From Epiperipatus broadwayi (taxonomy: Eukaryota; Onychophora; Udeonychophora; Euonychophora; Peripatidae), in the NCBI GenBank assembly GCA_028023455.1, contig JAQFVV010000018.1:6533800-6597799 (forward strand): DNA of 64,000 bases. Direction: 5' to 3'. The position numbers and the translations under genes are program-made. The notes beneath the pieces were generated by a model, which ran no database searches, was not told the origin of the DNA, and saw only the letters and a program-made list of their open reading frames with translations. Positions 1 through 12,110 of the stretch are shown here, in pieces. How positions within the stretch are numbered: the stretch's first letter is position 1; every line of letters starts with the position of its first letter.

Positions 1-1699
1 TATTTAAGCAAGGCTCTGACCAACAGCTAGTCATATCCTGTTCACAGTTAACACCAACATATCCTGGTAAGCATATACAAGTATATTCTGTGTGAACATG
101 TCCAATAACAGCTGTAGTTTCAGTACAAGAAGCATTATTTCTGCATGGTAATGATTTGCATGGAGAAACAAATTCTTCACACATATGACCAATGAAATTA
201 GAAGGGCATTCACAAGTAGCATTTTCACTTTGGCTAAATATAGTACATCTTCCATTATTTTTACATGGATTAGGATCACAAGTTAGAAGGAAGTTTTCAC
301 AGTTTCTTCCATAATAGTTTCTTGGGCATTTGCAAGAATAATTGTTCTCACTTTCAATGCAAGTTCCTCCATTATTACAAGGATTGTCAAAACAAAATAA
401 CTGCTTTTCACATAGATTTCCAGAGAAACCTGGTTTACAATTACACTCGAATTTTGAACTCAAAGTCTTATTGGGTTTGCAAGTGGAATTGTTTGAACAG
501 GGATTATTAAAGCAAAAGTCTTTTTTTTCACATGTAGAACCAAAGAAACCATTAGGGCAAATACAATGTAATTGATTAATGTCACGAAACTCAACACAAC
601 TTCCTCCATTTAAACAAGAATCTTGTTTGCAAGGCAACAATGATTCACAAAAAGTACCATATGATAAACTGGTGCAATTACAGATAAATCCATCATTAAA
701 TCTTATGCATGAACTATTATGCCGACAAACATCAAATTCATCACATTCTCCAGCTACTTTAGAACATTTTCCTGACAAAGACCCTTCTTCACATATACAC
801 ATGTAACCATTGGGTAACACAGGCATACAAACAGAATTCCTTGGGCAAATATCGATGACTTTACAAGGTTCAATTAAATTCTCACAAAATTGGCCTGCAT
901 ACCCAGGGCTGCAGGAGCACCGGTAGGTCTGACTTTCACTTACACAAGTTGCACCATTAACACATCTATGTTTCTTACAAGGATCTATTGAAATATTGCA
1001 AAATGGCCCTTCCCATAATCCACTACACACACATTTATATGACTGATTTTCATTAACACAGGTAGCACCATTGCTACATTGGTTTTTTTGACAAGGATCC
1101 ACAGAAATATTACAAAATGTACCTTCCCACAGTCCTTGACATATGCATTTGTAAGACATACTACCCTCTTCTATACAGCTAGCACCATTACTACAATGAT
1201 TATCACGACAAGGATTTATTGAAATATTACATAGCTGTCCTTCCCAATGTTCTGTACAGATACATCTAAAGGTCTGATTTTCATTTACACATGTTGCACC
1301 ATTATAACATTGATTATTTCGACAATCATTAATAATAACTTCTTGCTTTTCACATCGACTTCCTGAAAATTCAGATGTACAATGGCATTGAGGTCCATTA
1401 ATGGAATCAACACAAGTTCCATTATTTAAGCATCGATGAAAGGCACATGTATTATTTACATGTTGACAATATTCTCCATAGTATCCTGGATTACAAGCAC
1501 ATAAACAAAAACCTTTTTCTTCATGACATATTCCATTTTGACACGGACTGCGACGACAAAATTCATCACACAGATCACACATGCAATTTGCAGCAAATCC
1601 AACAATTTCATCTGCTGTTCGCAATTCAATTTCATGGTCAGATGTAAAAATTTTAGTAATACAAACAAGTGCCACATTAAGAAGTGTATCAGAGTACAT
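1..1699 (-). CDS. EGF-repeat exon of a large extracellular/transmembrane protein gene (partial)
   Basis: The minus strand is open without a stop from 1699 to the window edge. It encodes 13 complete EGF-like repeats and the start of a fourteenth, each with the usual six-cysteine spacing (for example CSNGATCVNENQSYKCVC, then GLWEGPFC). The exon opens after a good acceptor (pyrimidine tract plus AG at 1701-1700) in phase 0, in frame with the exon at 1998-1870. The first ~45 residues have no EGF pattern and probably finish the preceding laminin-G-like segment. Most repeats lack the calcium-binding DxDEC signature. Repeats 4, 5 and 6 share the linker NIS(I/V)xPC, which suggests internal duplication. 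EGF/LamG proteins of this kind (Crumbs, Eyes shut, Uninflatable and relatives) sit at the cell surface or in the matrix; which one this is cannot be settled here. The 3' part of the gene lies left of the window. Confidence 0.9.
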   Translation of the reverse strand, partial: MYSDTLLNVALVCITKIFTSDHEIELRTADEIVGFAANCMCDLCDEFCRRSPCQNGICHEEKGFCLCACNPGYYGEYCQHVNNTCAFHRCLNNGTCVDSINGPQCHCTSEFSGSRCEKQEVIINDCRNNQCYNGATCVNENQTFRCICTEHWEGQLCNISINPCRDNHCSNGASCIEEGSMSYKCICQGLWEGTFCNISVDPCQKNQCSNGATCVNENQSYKCVCSGLWEGPFCNISIDPCKKHRCVNGATCVSESQTYRCSCSPGYAGQFCENLIEPCKVIDICPRNSVCMPVLPNGYMCICEEGSLSGKCSKVAGECDEFDVCRHNSSCIRFNDGFICNCTSLSYGTFCESLLPCKQDSCLNGGSCVEFRDINQLHCICPNGFFGSTCEKKDFCFNNPCSNNSTCKPNKTLSSKFECNCKPGFSGNLCEKQLFCFDNPCNNGGTCIESENNYSCKCPRNYYGRNCENFLLTCDPNPCKNNGRCTIFSQSENATCECPSNFIGHMCEEFVSPCKSLPCRNNASCTETTAVIGHVHTEYTCICLPGYVGVNCEQDMTSCWSEPCLN

Positions 1700-1869
1700 C
1701 TAAAAGAAACAAAAAAAAAAAAATCAAATTAGAATATATCCTATAAACAGAATAGATAGGTAAAAAATAGCTTATCAAAATGTAATCAGTATAATATAAA
1801 TACTGTAAGCAACAACAATGATTTATGAATTATATTTCAAAGCAGAGGATCTGATATTATGTGACTTAC

Positions 1870-1998
1870 ATTAATAAGTCCACCTGCCAATATTAGACAT
1901 GAAGCATTTGGAAAATAATCACATGTGCTGTCTTCTTTATCGAAATCAAGAAAGAGGCTTGATAATTCACTTTTACCATTCTTTAACCTATGTAGTCT
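1870..1998 (-). CDS. Laminin-G-like segment exon (same gene)
   Basis: A 129 bp, 43-codon exon reading RLHRLKNGKSELSSLFLDF and ending in CLILAGGLIN. It is preceded by AG at 2000-1999 and followed by donor GTAAGT at 1869-1864, and both ends are phase 0. The downstream exon starts only 171 bp away, also in phase 0. The hydrophobic LILAGGL strand resembles the late beta strands of a laminin-G fold, and two cysteines flank it. It is too short for any ORF search that demands a start codon. The gap to the next upstream exon (11901) is almost 10 kb and filled with transposons, so another small phase-0 exon could be hidden there. Confidence 0.75.
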
Positions 1999-2039
1999 CT
2001 AAAACTTCCAATCCATTTATGTTCTCTTTATAACATTAT

Positions 2040-3180
2040 CTTGGTCCATTCAAAGATTTTAGTTTTAAAATCATCCTTATTATCCAATCCCAACATAAAA
2101 GCCCAAAACTCTTTCTTATATTCACTTAATCTGTACTATATTTTTTAAAAAAAAAATCATTACACACATTCTTTTTGAGTGTAAATATTTATACTCTAGA
2201 AATAAAAGAATAATATTTCTTAAATAATTCATTAAATAAATTCCCCAATTGATCCCACTTATCAATGTATTTTCTTGTTGCCATTTCTCCTATTTGAGTT
2301 TTAAAATATATGCTATTTACCTTAATATTATCATAAAATGAATTGCTTCTAATAATCTATTCAATTTTTATATATATTCAAACATTTTTTCTCCACATCT
2401 GTTCTTCAATCTTTTCAGGTTCGCTTTTATTGGTAAAACTGATCTCCTGTCCCAATCTTTATTACTATAATAATTAACAATCATTATAACACATTCATAT
2501 CACTTTTATAAACTGACATATATAACCTTTACCAATTTTTTACATTTTAATCTTTTTTTAAAACTAATATTTAGTTATTCTATTACTATTCATAAACTCT
2601 AGTCTATCAAATATTTACACCTTCCTTTTTTATATCCTTCATACAAAAAAATTGACAATTTGCAGATATTTCATATATGTGCAATCAAAACATATTTACC
2701 TACTTGTTTTTGGATTCTCTCTAGAATATCTAATATCCATTTCCAAATATGCACTGCATGATTTCTATTTTTAAACTGATGACACAATCTCTATACAATT
2801 CCAACTACATCATCATTTATTACGTAAACAATGTTAATTTCTTTGCCAGCTCTTTTTTGCATTATTTATCAGTTTTATTTCCCAATAAATCTGTTTACTT
2901 AAAATGATTCTCAAATAATTATGCCTATTTATCTATTTCATATTTATTTTCGTAGACAAAAATATTTCTTTGGTATTTATTACCATTATTTTTTAATTCC
3001 TTTTTACTAATTTAATTTTTTTTTTTACTGATCTTTGCACAAGAATACAAAAATATTTCTGCACATCACCAACAAAGCATAGATCTCCTAAAACATACAA
3101 CTTTTATTACTGATTAACACTCCTTTCTAATCTTTCTATTGCCAAATCTAGTTTTTCTTTAGTAAAGAAGAATGGGAAAA
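2040..3180 (-). mobile_element. Old LINE-A fragment, minus strand
   Basis: This stretch aligns by eye, with many indels, to the 3' half of the better LINE-A copy at 18.1-19.4 kb. Shared blocks in the same order include the CCCAACATAAAA segment, CTATTACTATTCATAAA near 2581, and the GCACAAGAA block near 3037. No reading frame is left. It lies in the intron upstream of the 1998-1870 exon. Confidence 0.6.
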
Positions 3181-3196
3181 AAAACCTTGGTGTATC

Positions 3197-3340
3197 CTAT
3201 GGCACAAGCTAGAAACTAGTCTGAGGATATTGGATAAGTAGGGACTAGATAGGGATTTTATGCACAAACCTCCTTGCATCCATTGATAACTCTGGCTTGC
3301 ATTGAATGGCACTACTGGAGGCAGAGTTTTGCATGTTTTA
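3197..3340. repeat. FB-A foldback family, solo right arm
   Basis: Contains the family hallmarks CACAAGCTAGAAACTAGTCTG, the TTTTATGCACAA block, the CTTGCATTGAATGGCACTAC block and the terminal GAGTTTTGCATGTTTTAA. Only the right arm is present, with no matching left arm. It interrupts the old LINE-A fragment. Confidence 0.75.
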
Positions 3341-4240
3341 AATTTAATATTTCCTTTGAAATTTGTTTCTATAATTAAATTGTTTAAAATAATCTATATT
3401 CTTTATTTTAAAATAAATTCTCTTCCCTTAATATCAAATAGAATTTTTCTTTTTATTATATTTCTACCTTTTACATAGTTTCAAAACTTTTCATTAGCTT
3501 TTATTTTAGTAATTTATTATTTAATCTCATCTGTCCCCTATATTTATCTAATTTAGCCAATATGTTTTTATTTAAATATTTTCTTATTTAATCTTCACTT
3601 TCCTTATATTTTACACTAGATAATAATTCCTCATATCCATGTTCTCAGTTATCCATGATTAATATATATATATATAAATAAATAAAGAAATTTAATTTTC
3701 TAAATTTAATTTTTTTAGTTCACAGTACAACCACTAGATGCTTCAAAAACAGTCGATATATTTTTCAACAAAGCTTTAATTTACTATTTACAAAATTGAC
3801 TTACAATGAAATGGATGAAAAAAATAAAATACTGATATAAAATAATTATACTAAATTAGCTTAAATATTTTAGCTAATTTAAGTTAAAATTTAGCAGAAT
3901 TATAAAGTTTTTATTTAAGTCCATTATAAACAATAATGAGTGGTGAGACAGCATTTCATTAGTAAAAAATATTTATAAATTTTATATGATTTCAAAGCAG
4001 CAAATTATTTTATTATTTACCTAATTAATACAATCACTTATCTTTTCTATTTCATTACAAAAATAATTTTATAGGCCTTATGTTTTTTAAAAAGCAAAAG
4101 GTAGAAAGATTTTTAATCTTTAGCTATTCATATTTGTTCTTTTATTTTTTTACAAACAGAAAATAAAGGATTCCATTTTTTTTTTTTTTTACAAATTTTC
4201 CATTTAAAAGACACAGTATTAACTTTTTTTTTTTTCAAAA
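3341..4240. other. AT-rich intronic stretch, possible LINE-A continuation
   Basis: Very AT-rich, with a TA repeat near 3662-3675. Parts of 3400-3720 look like a continuation of the old minus-strand LINE-A copy (compare 20.5-21.0 kb), but similarity in such low-complexity sequence is weak. No gene is seen. Confidence 0.35.
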
Positions 4241-5090
4241 AAAAAAAGAATTTTATTAACTAAATCAAAAAGAATACAATGACAAATCAATCTTTGGACT
4301 CGAGTCTTCTGCAATTAGATTTGACAAATGGCCTGAGGCTGGTAACTGAAGATCTTGGGTTGCAAATTCTTACCACTAAGTCTACTAGCCGGAATGGTGC
4401 CAGTCTGGTGCAAAGCCGGTCTCTATCACGGGCTTCTTAATAGTTTTAAGAAGGTGTTGCTGACATTGTTATCTGCCTGTCCAAAGATGTACTTGCACTT
4501 GGTGAGCCAGACTGCAAAGTGAGGAAAATGGATGTTCTGATGGTCGAAAAATGCCCGTCTTGATGGCATTTTGAATGCAGGTTCTATAGTCTATTGAAAC
4601 TTTTTGGCGGATGAAAGTTCTGAGTGGGCTAAGAAATGGGCAGTCATGAAGAAGATGGGTAATGGTTTCTTCAGCTGTTGAGCAAAGCTGACACTGTGGG
4701 TTGAGGTTGGCAAAACCTCTCCTATAGACCAGGAAGTGACTTGTGGGTAGGGAGGAGAGGTTTAGTTTCAGGAGAAAATCTAAATGTTTGGATTCCAAAA
4801 ACCATTTTTTAGATCTGAGAATTAGAAGTTTATTGTTTAGCCCAGAGAGTTCATAGATGGAGTAAGGTTTGGGTATTTAAATTTGTAAATTTCCCAGTAT
4901 GTTCTCTTTGATTCTAGGATAGTTTTTGATAGACCTATTGTCCCCGTTATATATATCCATAAATCTGACAACCATTTGCTGCAGAATGGTGGAGGTGTAT
5001 CCGTGGTTGATGCATTTTAAAAATAAAACTAAGTGTATATGAATATTGAAAAAATCAGATCTATAATGCATAATATGTAGGTTTTTTATT
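4241..5090 (-). mobile_element. LINE-B 3' end with zinc-finger C terminus
   Basis: Less AT-rich than its surroundings. The minus strand encodes NPQCQLCSTAEETITHLLHD followed by CPFL, a CxxC-H-C zinc finger typical of the C terminus of many non-LTR retrotransposon ORF2 proteins. The frame is open from about 4798 to 4469. Upstream, at 5071-4877, is a further coding piece (FFNIHIHLVLFLKCINHGY) in another frame. The element ends with AATAAA and a poly(A) run (poly(T) on the plus strand near 4241). It is a different family from LINE-A and sits inside an older LINE-A copy. The clade was not determined. Confidence 0.7.
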
Positions 5091-5159
5091 ATTCACGAAT
5101 TTTGATAGCCACAACTAAGTCTAGGAGCCAAATGTCATTGATAAGAAACAAATACCACG

Positions 5160-5800
5160 TACTTTCTTTGTCTCTTTTTCACTTTTAGTAATTATACATT
5201 TTTTGTTATATTTAATCCTATTAACAAACTTATAAAACCATATTACCATTTTTTCTATTCCAAAACACTAAACCTTATAATCATATTCAATACATTCTTT
5301 CAAACTTTTTCCCAAAGTTACACTTCATTATTCAATTCATTTTTATTCTTCATATTTTATTTTTACCTTATATTATATTTAATGATATTCACCATCACAT
5401 TTCAATTATAAAAAAGTATGATCACTATTATATGCTCTCTTCTTTATCAAAAACTTATTGTCTATATCTTATTTATTCTATCTTTATCTGTTAATATATG
5501 ATTTGTTAAATTCAAATTATTTTTTTGATTAGATATTCTGTCCATTATACATTTAATAAATTCCCCCACTATTCAAATTTATTCTCTCACAAATGATGAT
5601 AATTGACTATTTTTATGCTCACAGTCATCAATTTTTACGATGTGTCCATTCATATTCTTTATTCTATTTTCTTTCTCTTAAAAATCTGTATATTCATTGT
5701 CAAACATCCATAAATTCCATGGATTTTATTTCATTAAATTAATGACAACATCTATCTTCAGTCACATCTATTATAAATCTTGATTTAGTCAATAAAACTT
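5160..5800 (-). mobile_element. Old LINE-A fragment, minus strand (5' part of the split copy)
   Basis: Aligns by eye to 21.06-21.75 kb of the better LINE-A copy. Shared blocks include TGATCACTATTATA, CTTTATCTGTTAATATATGA and the TGTCCATTCATATTC segment. Together with 2040-3180 it appears to be one older LINE-A insertion split by FB-A and LINE-B. No intact frame remains. Confidence 0.55.
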
Positions 5801-6224
5801 TTGGCTAAAACATTGTTTATGTAAATTGAATGAAGATAGAGATTTGTATTATCAATAATGAGATTTATGATTTAATTGTTAAATTTGTAAATCAGATTCT
5901 CTATGTTATCTAATAGTTAAACAACAAAGCAATTAAAAATATTAATAAATATATAATGTAAATATATAAAGTACTATCAGATAGAGCGTGTTTCATAATA
6001 TGGAGATAAAAAATTTTAAGATTATAATGTATCTGATCAAAGATAATGAGTGCATATAATTCTACTTAAAGAAGATCAAAGTCATTAGGTCTAGATTATG
6101 AGTCAATAATTTAAAGTTAATGGGTGACAATGGCCATATTAAACAAGTTTTGTAAACTTGTCAGCTACAATGTATTTCATATCACTCTACCTGTGAGTCA
6201 GTCATAAAAGCATGAGTAATTGAT
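5801..6224. other. Intronic stretch, nothing recognised
   Basis: AT-rich sequence without a plausible exon, RNA gene or repeat that I could identify. Confidence 0.5.
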
Positions 6225-7012
6225 TAATGAACACCAGATGGCAGATGATATTGGTAGATAAAAGAATAGCCAAAATAGTATTTAATTGGGTTACAAGTAA
6301 AGGGCAGGCAACAAGATGGATGAGAAAGGTAATGCGGTATGCAGAAGGTTTGGATAAAGAAGCTATGTCAGTATACTTGTACAAAAGGTGGGATGATTGT
6401 ATTAGGAGGATTGTTGAGTGTTATAGTGGTAAGGAGTGGGATAGAAGAATAGATGCATTAATAAAGAATAGGGAGTTGGAGAGATGGAGAACTAGTATGG
6501 AGAGTGAAACGAGTTTAAATATATATAGAAGTAAACAGAACATTGGATGTAAGTTAATTTATGATAATAGTAAAGAAAGTAGTTTATTGTTTAAGGCTCG
6601 AATGGGATAAGGGAATATACATGTAAATGGAAAAATATGGGTGATTTAGTCTGCAAGTTGTGTAAGGAAGGCATAGAAAATATTAGGCATCTGTTACTTC
6701 AATATAAATGCTTGGAAGCAGAAAGGGTACAAATAATGAAGTTATGGAAGATTAAATATGAACAAAGTGATTATACAGAAAGTGAGTTATTGGTTTTTAT
6801 GCTAGGTTTGGGAAAAGATAAAGGGGCTTTAGATATGAAGGTCATGAAGTTGACAAAGATTATGTTGTGGAAATGGGATGGAGCAGATTATTGGAAAACT
6901 TAGGGTGGACAATGGAAAACGAAGGTAAAGTGGCTAACAGGTTTCTCTGAGCATAGCTGCTGAGAGATTCCTGATTCCGTTTAAGGAGAAGTCACAGTGC
7001 ATCACATCACAT
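6225..7012 (+). mobile_element. LINE-A 3' fragment, plus strand
   Basis: Two coding pieces in different frames, 6227-6610 and 6637-6903, match the C terminus of LINE-A ORF2. The second carries the zinc-finger-like CKLCKEGIENIRHLL. The 3' UTR follows (CAGGTTTCTCTGAGCATAG, then the GTGCATCACATCACATC tail). The copy is 5' truncated, as expected of target-primed integration, and broken by a frameshift at ~6610. Confidence 0.8.
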
Positions 7013-7789
7013 CTTCTCAAGGATAAATTAAATATAATATAGGAAAGTAGTTGCATTTGATATAAATATAAGCTTTAATTTTACTTTTTTATATATTTTC
7101 ATTACGATTTATGGGATAAACTAGTTACTTATATCATTACTTTCATTGTGATTTCTAAAGTTAAAAAACATATGAACTTTAAAAAATTTAAAGAACAAAA
7201 AAGGTTAAGTTGGAAAAAAGTGTTTAACAATGTAGAAGAATGAAAAAAATGAAAATTAATTATTTATTTAAAAAATGTTGATAAGAAAAGAATAAAGAGA
7301 GAATATGTTGGAAAAATTTAAAAAAAAAAGAAATAAAAAAGAAATGGTCACATTGAAGGATTACACTAGATCCACCTGGGTAGTCTAGAGATATTTTGGA
7401 ATCAACCCCATGGCCAAGGACATTAAGTTGCAGTGATAATTATTGATTTTTAACATTCAAAGATTAGTCAGAAAATCCTTAGATATCTGAACTTTATCTC
7501 CCAGCTTCACTGTGGACTGAAGACCATGTCATGAGTTTAAATAAGAAGATAAATACAATCAGAAGAACTTATAAAAGTAAATTTATATCATCAAAAATAA
7601 GAATTTAAATCATCATTTGCTTCAATAATTATTTATCATGTAGTCAATTGTTTGGAAAATATAAATGATAGTGTAATATCAAAATAAGCAAAATAGTTCC
7701 ATTTAGCTGAGTGAACTGAGATTTTTTTTCTTTTTACTCAAACTTGAAATCAATCTAAAAATTTTATTTCTTGAGCTTTCTACTCTCAA
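7013..7789. other. Intronic stretch, nothing recognised
   Basis: AT-rich and partly purine-rich on the plus strand. No coding or structural signal was found. Confidence 0.5.
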
Positions 7790-10700
7790 TCTGGAGAAGT
7801 TTGCTGGAATCTAAACTGGATATTTGAATATGCAAGGTAGTAGGAGACTAGAAAAGTGGCTGGAATTAAACAAAACAGTTAAAAATGATGAGCTTGAAAT
7901 ACTAGCAATAGTGGAAACACACATCTAAGAGCAGAAGAACTTATAATGGAAGACTTGGTATGGCAGGATATAAATAAAAAAGAAAATGAAAAAAGGAGTG
8001 GTGGTATAGGAGTTATGTCAAAAAATATTTAAATACTGTTAAATGCCAAGAACACTTGTGGTTTAGAATAAGGTTAGGAAGACAAGAATGGATGGTGGCT
8101 ATAGTGTATATAGTCACTGGAGATAGTCAAATCACAATGGAGTGGAACAGTAGCATATATAAATGCCTAGTTAAGGATATACAGAGTTTCAAAAAAAGGA
8201 GAGTTAAATAATGGTTATAGGGGATATGAATGGGCATATTGAAGAAATTGATGACGTAGATAACAAGAATGGGCAGCCTTTGAAGAATTTTTGTCAGAGA
8301 GTGAATTTGAGCATTAGAAATTTATCATATATTTATGAAAGGCAATACATATCTAGAAATAATATATTTCACACAATATATTATATATTAGTAGAAAAAG
8401 AGGGAATGAATAAAATACAGAAAATGAAAGTGTTTGATAATGAAGAAAAAGTATGTAATATGATAATTTCTTTACAACAGAAATGATTAGTAATATGATG
8501 GAAACTAGTAATAAAAGTAGAAAGAATAGTAAAAGATGTAAATGGACAATGAATAGTAAGAATAAGTTAGAAGAATATAAAATAAAAGTTAAAGAAACCA
8601 TGGAAGAGTTGGTTGGGGATGAGTATAAGGACTGGTGTGGTGAAATAAAGTGGCGAATAGGGTTTTAGGTGAGAATATTCAGAAGAATAAAAATAATAGG
8701 AAAGTGAGAGTTAATAAGAGAGAGAAAAAAAGCATGCAGCAACTATATGTGTACTATTAAGAACAAAGAAAAATGAAAAAGATGTTAATGTTAAATGGGA
8801 AAAGTATTTTTTAAAAAAGAAGTTGGCTAAAATAGAAAATTATAGAAAGAATGAAATTACTAAATTGTTGGAGGATATTAATAAAAGTGGAAGAGATGGG
8901 AGTAAAATTTTTTGGAAATATATTAAAAAAAGGAATGTAGAGGAGAGAGAAATAGTATTACTAGATGATGAGGGAATAGAGTGCAGCTCTAAAAAAAATA
9001 AGAGACAATCTTAACTAATTATGTAATGGATATAGAAAAGATGTTAGATGCGAAGGACAGTGATAACAAACATGAAAGCATATAGTAATGGAAATATTAG
9101 GTTTACAGAAAATGAATTTAATGAGGCAGGGAAAAAATTGAAAACTGGAAAGGCAATAGGTTTAGATGGATGGGCAGCAGAGATAGTAATGAATTTAGGA
9201 AATAGGGCAAAATTAAACCTATTAACATGTTTTAATAAGATGGCATAGAAGAAAGAATTTCCGGATAGCTGGAATAATACAAGAATAAGGCTACTATTTA
9301 AAGGAAAGGGTAATGATCATAGAAAGTTAAGTAATTATAAACTATTAGCGGTAACGTCAGTGTTATATAAAGTTTTCGTATATATGTTGATTGGAAAGGT
9401 AGCAAAATGGATGGAAGAAAATAATATAATGGGAGAAATGCAAGGAGGTTTTTGATTGGATAGATATATAGGAGATAGTTTATTTGTAGTTACACAACTT
9501 ATAGATATGAGTAGAAATACAGGCAGACAGTTATATATAGTTTTTATATAGAAAAGGCATGTGATAGAATAAAAAAAAAGATTATGGGCAAGTTTAGTAA
9601 ATTTGGGAATGGATGGAGCTTTAATATATCTTATTAAGAGATTGTATGAAAATAATTATGTATCAATTAGGAAATATAGAATCAGTTAAAGTTAAAATTG
9701 GAGTAGGACTAACGCAAGGATGCTCTATGTTACCTATTTTGTTTTTACTGCATTTGAGAGAAATGGAGAGAGCAATAGAAAAACTAGGAAGAGGGGTAGA
9801 GATTCCATTAATAGGTGGCATGAGTAATATACATATTTGCGGATGATATCTTCTTGTGCAAAGAAAGTAGGGAAGTTATGGAAGTTATTCTGAAGACATG
9901 CACAAGGGTGGGTAACGAAATGGGGTTTTAAATTTAGTGAAAAAAAATCAAAAGTAATGGTGATTAATACTGGGGAAAGAGAAGAGAAAGAATTTTTATT
10001 GGGAGATATAAACTTAAGTGTGATGAATAGTTATAACTATTTGGGAATTGTCTTAAGTAATCAAATAAATTGCTTGGATGAATGGGAGAAAAAAATTGAT
10101 AAATGAAGCAAAGAAAAGAATAGGAATTGATAAAGAAATTAACTGTGTTTTCATATAATAAATATGATGTAGTTATAATTGTATGGAAGGAAGTGGTAGT
10201 AGCTGGGTTAACATATGGTAATAATGCATTATGTTAGTAAAGAGTTGTTAGACTACTTAGAAAAAATACAAAGAGAAGTACAAAGACATGCATTAAATGC
10301 AGATGTGTGGATGGCAAAGGAGGCAATTCAAGGAGAGATGGGCTGGTCATGTTTTTATATAAGAGATGTAAAAAGTAAAATGAAAATGTTTAGTAGATTG
10401 CAATTTATGGATAATAAGAGAATATCCATAATAATATTTAATTGGGTTATGAGTAAAGGATGGGTAACAAGATGGGCAAGAAAGGTAGTATGGTATGCAG
10501 AAGATTTGGATAAATAATTTATGTCAGTATACTTATATAAAAGGTGGGATGATTGTGTTAGGAGAATTGTTGAGTGTTATAGTGGCTAGGAATAGGAGTT
10601 GGAGAGATGGAGGACTAGTATGGAGAATAAAAAGTTTAAATATATATAGAAGTAAATAGAATATTGGGTGGAGTTAATTTATGATAATAGCAAGGAGAGT

Positions 10701-11145
10701 AGTTTACTATTTAAGACCAAACAGGATCATTAGCAACCGGCAATATACACACAAATGGAAAAATGTGGTTGATTTACTCTGCAAGTTACATAGGGAAGGC
10801 ATAGAAAATATTAGGCATCTGTTAAATGAATGTAGATGCCTACAAGCAGAAAGGGTACAAATAATAAAGTTGTGGAAGAATAAATATAAACAAAGTGATT
10901 CTATAGAAAGTGGGTTCTTGGTTTTTATGCTCGGTTTGAGAAAAGATAAGGGGGATTTAGATATAAAGGTCATGGAGCAAAGATTATGTTGTGGAAATGG
11001 GATGGAGCAGGATAGAGAAGAATATGGGAAAAACAGGTGGGGAATAGAAAGGGAAGATTAACAGGTTTCTCTGGGGATAGTGGCTGAGAGATTCCTGATT
11101 CTGAAAAAGGAGAAGCCACAGTGCATCACATTGCATCTGATACAA
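7790..11145 (+). pseudogene. LINE-A ORF2 (endonuclease-reverse transcriptase), long decayed copy
   Basis: The copy reads in order as follows. The APE-type endonuclease start is GYLNMQGSRRLEKWLELNK with LAIVETH (7815-7930). EN continues with VIGDMNGHIEE (8211). The linker is at 8480-9040. The RT N-terminus has GKAIGLDG (~9150), then FPDSWNN and FKGKG (~9260-9310). The RT core has a remnant of the conserved GLxQGCxxxPILF block (9705-9745) and an intact FADD active-site box (~9837-9850). The C-terminal zinc finger has CKLHREGIENIRHLL, and the LINE-A 3' UTR ends near 11140. Several stops and frameshifts (for example at 7927 and in the RT near 9455 and 9550) make it inactive. It is 5' truncated just before EN, so ORF1 is missing. 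The organisation resembles the LINEs described in ticks. Confidence 0.85.
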
Positions 11146-11900
11146 TAAGCGGTGGAAAAAAAATAAAATAACACTCGTTACATTTAAAGATCTTAGTTAA
11201 TACTTAAATAGCAGAAAGAGATGAATTGGGAATCCGCTTTGCATTCAGTGGGTGAGAATGTTAATCAACTGTAGCATTTTCCCTCCTAATTTGATTGTTT
11301 AAACAGCAAATTTTAAGGAAAACATTAAATGGTGATTCCGTGGTTGATTTCATTACTCTTTTTTAAAGGCTGAATGTTTTCAATAAGATTTAAATACAAT
11401 CCTAAAAAAATCATATAAGGGGAATTAATCATTACTTTATATGCTGACATCATGTTTGTTTTTATTTAATTAAAATAAGATTAGAAATTATCTTACTTAC
11501 AACACATACAATCATTGCATCTTCAAAATGATTTCTTAAAATTTTCAGCCTTCTCAAAATTATATTCCCCAAATACTGACTGAATTTATTTTTTATTAAT
11601 TAACGCTTCAATTACCTTTTTTTGAATTGTTTTCTAAAATTTTGGAATAATTAAAATATATTTTTTTCTAATTTATTATTTAAATGAATTATAAATGGGA
11701 TTGCCATTTTTTCTTCTTATTCCATCATTATGTGCAATCTAGGAATCCCATTTAATCTTTATTTAAATTATAGAAGTAGGAGTTACAAAATAATTTATTA
11801 TTACCAAAATTGCAATTTATTTCAATTAACAATTCAAGGAAGTGCATTTCATTTTGTAAAATAAATAAGACAAAGGAAAAACAAAATTCTTATTTCTTAC
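11146..11900. other. Intronic stretch, nothing recognised
   Basis: AT-rich intron sequence directly downstream of the 12110-11901 exon on the minus strand. No repeats or exons recognised. Confidence 0.5.
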
Positions 11901-12110
11901 CTGAGGTAAGTTTGGAGTTTTATATCCGCCTAAATATAGATCACCACTCAGATAATAGGGATCAAAAAACCCATCTTCTACTCTTATTATTAAGGATGTT
12001 AGTTGAGGTATTTTGTTGAGAGTTACTGTAATATTTTCACTATCTGCAAGGTTGTAAATATCCAACTGATACTCAGAATGAGGCTGCAGAGCAGTTGTTC
12101 CAATTTTATA
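11901..12110 (-). CDS. Laminin-G domain exon, second part (same gene)
   Basis: A 210 bp, 70-codon exon, phase 0 at both ends. It has a strong acceptor (CTTTTTTTAG at 12120-12111) and a donor GTAAGA at 11900-11895. It reads YKIGTTALQPHSEYQLDIYN, then SLIIRVEDG, then GDLYLGGYKTPNLPQ. The (D)LYLGG motif is the classic late beta strand of laminin-G domains. It joins in frame to the exon ending at 16525. The usual LamG ending (a cysteine-bearing GC strand) is not in this exon and may lie in the 1998-1870 exon or in an unseen small exon. Confidence 0.85.

Noticed and set aside
31-1677. Short open frames on both strands over the EGF exon
   Set aside because: They are shadows of the continuous minus-strand EGF frame; none has its own domain or start context.
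8353-8601. Hydrophobic minus-strand frame that could be a membrane protein
   Set aside because: It is the antisense of the AT-rich LINE-A coding strand; Leu/Phe/Ile richness comes from complementing Lys/Asn/Glu codons. The same applies to 21064-21420 and 20490-20834.
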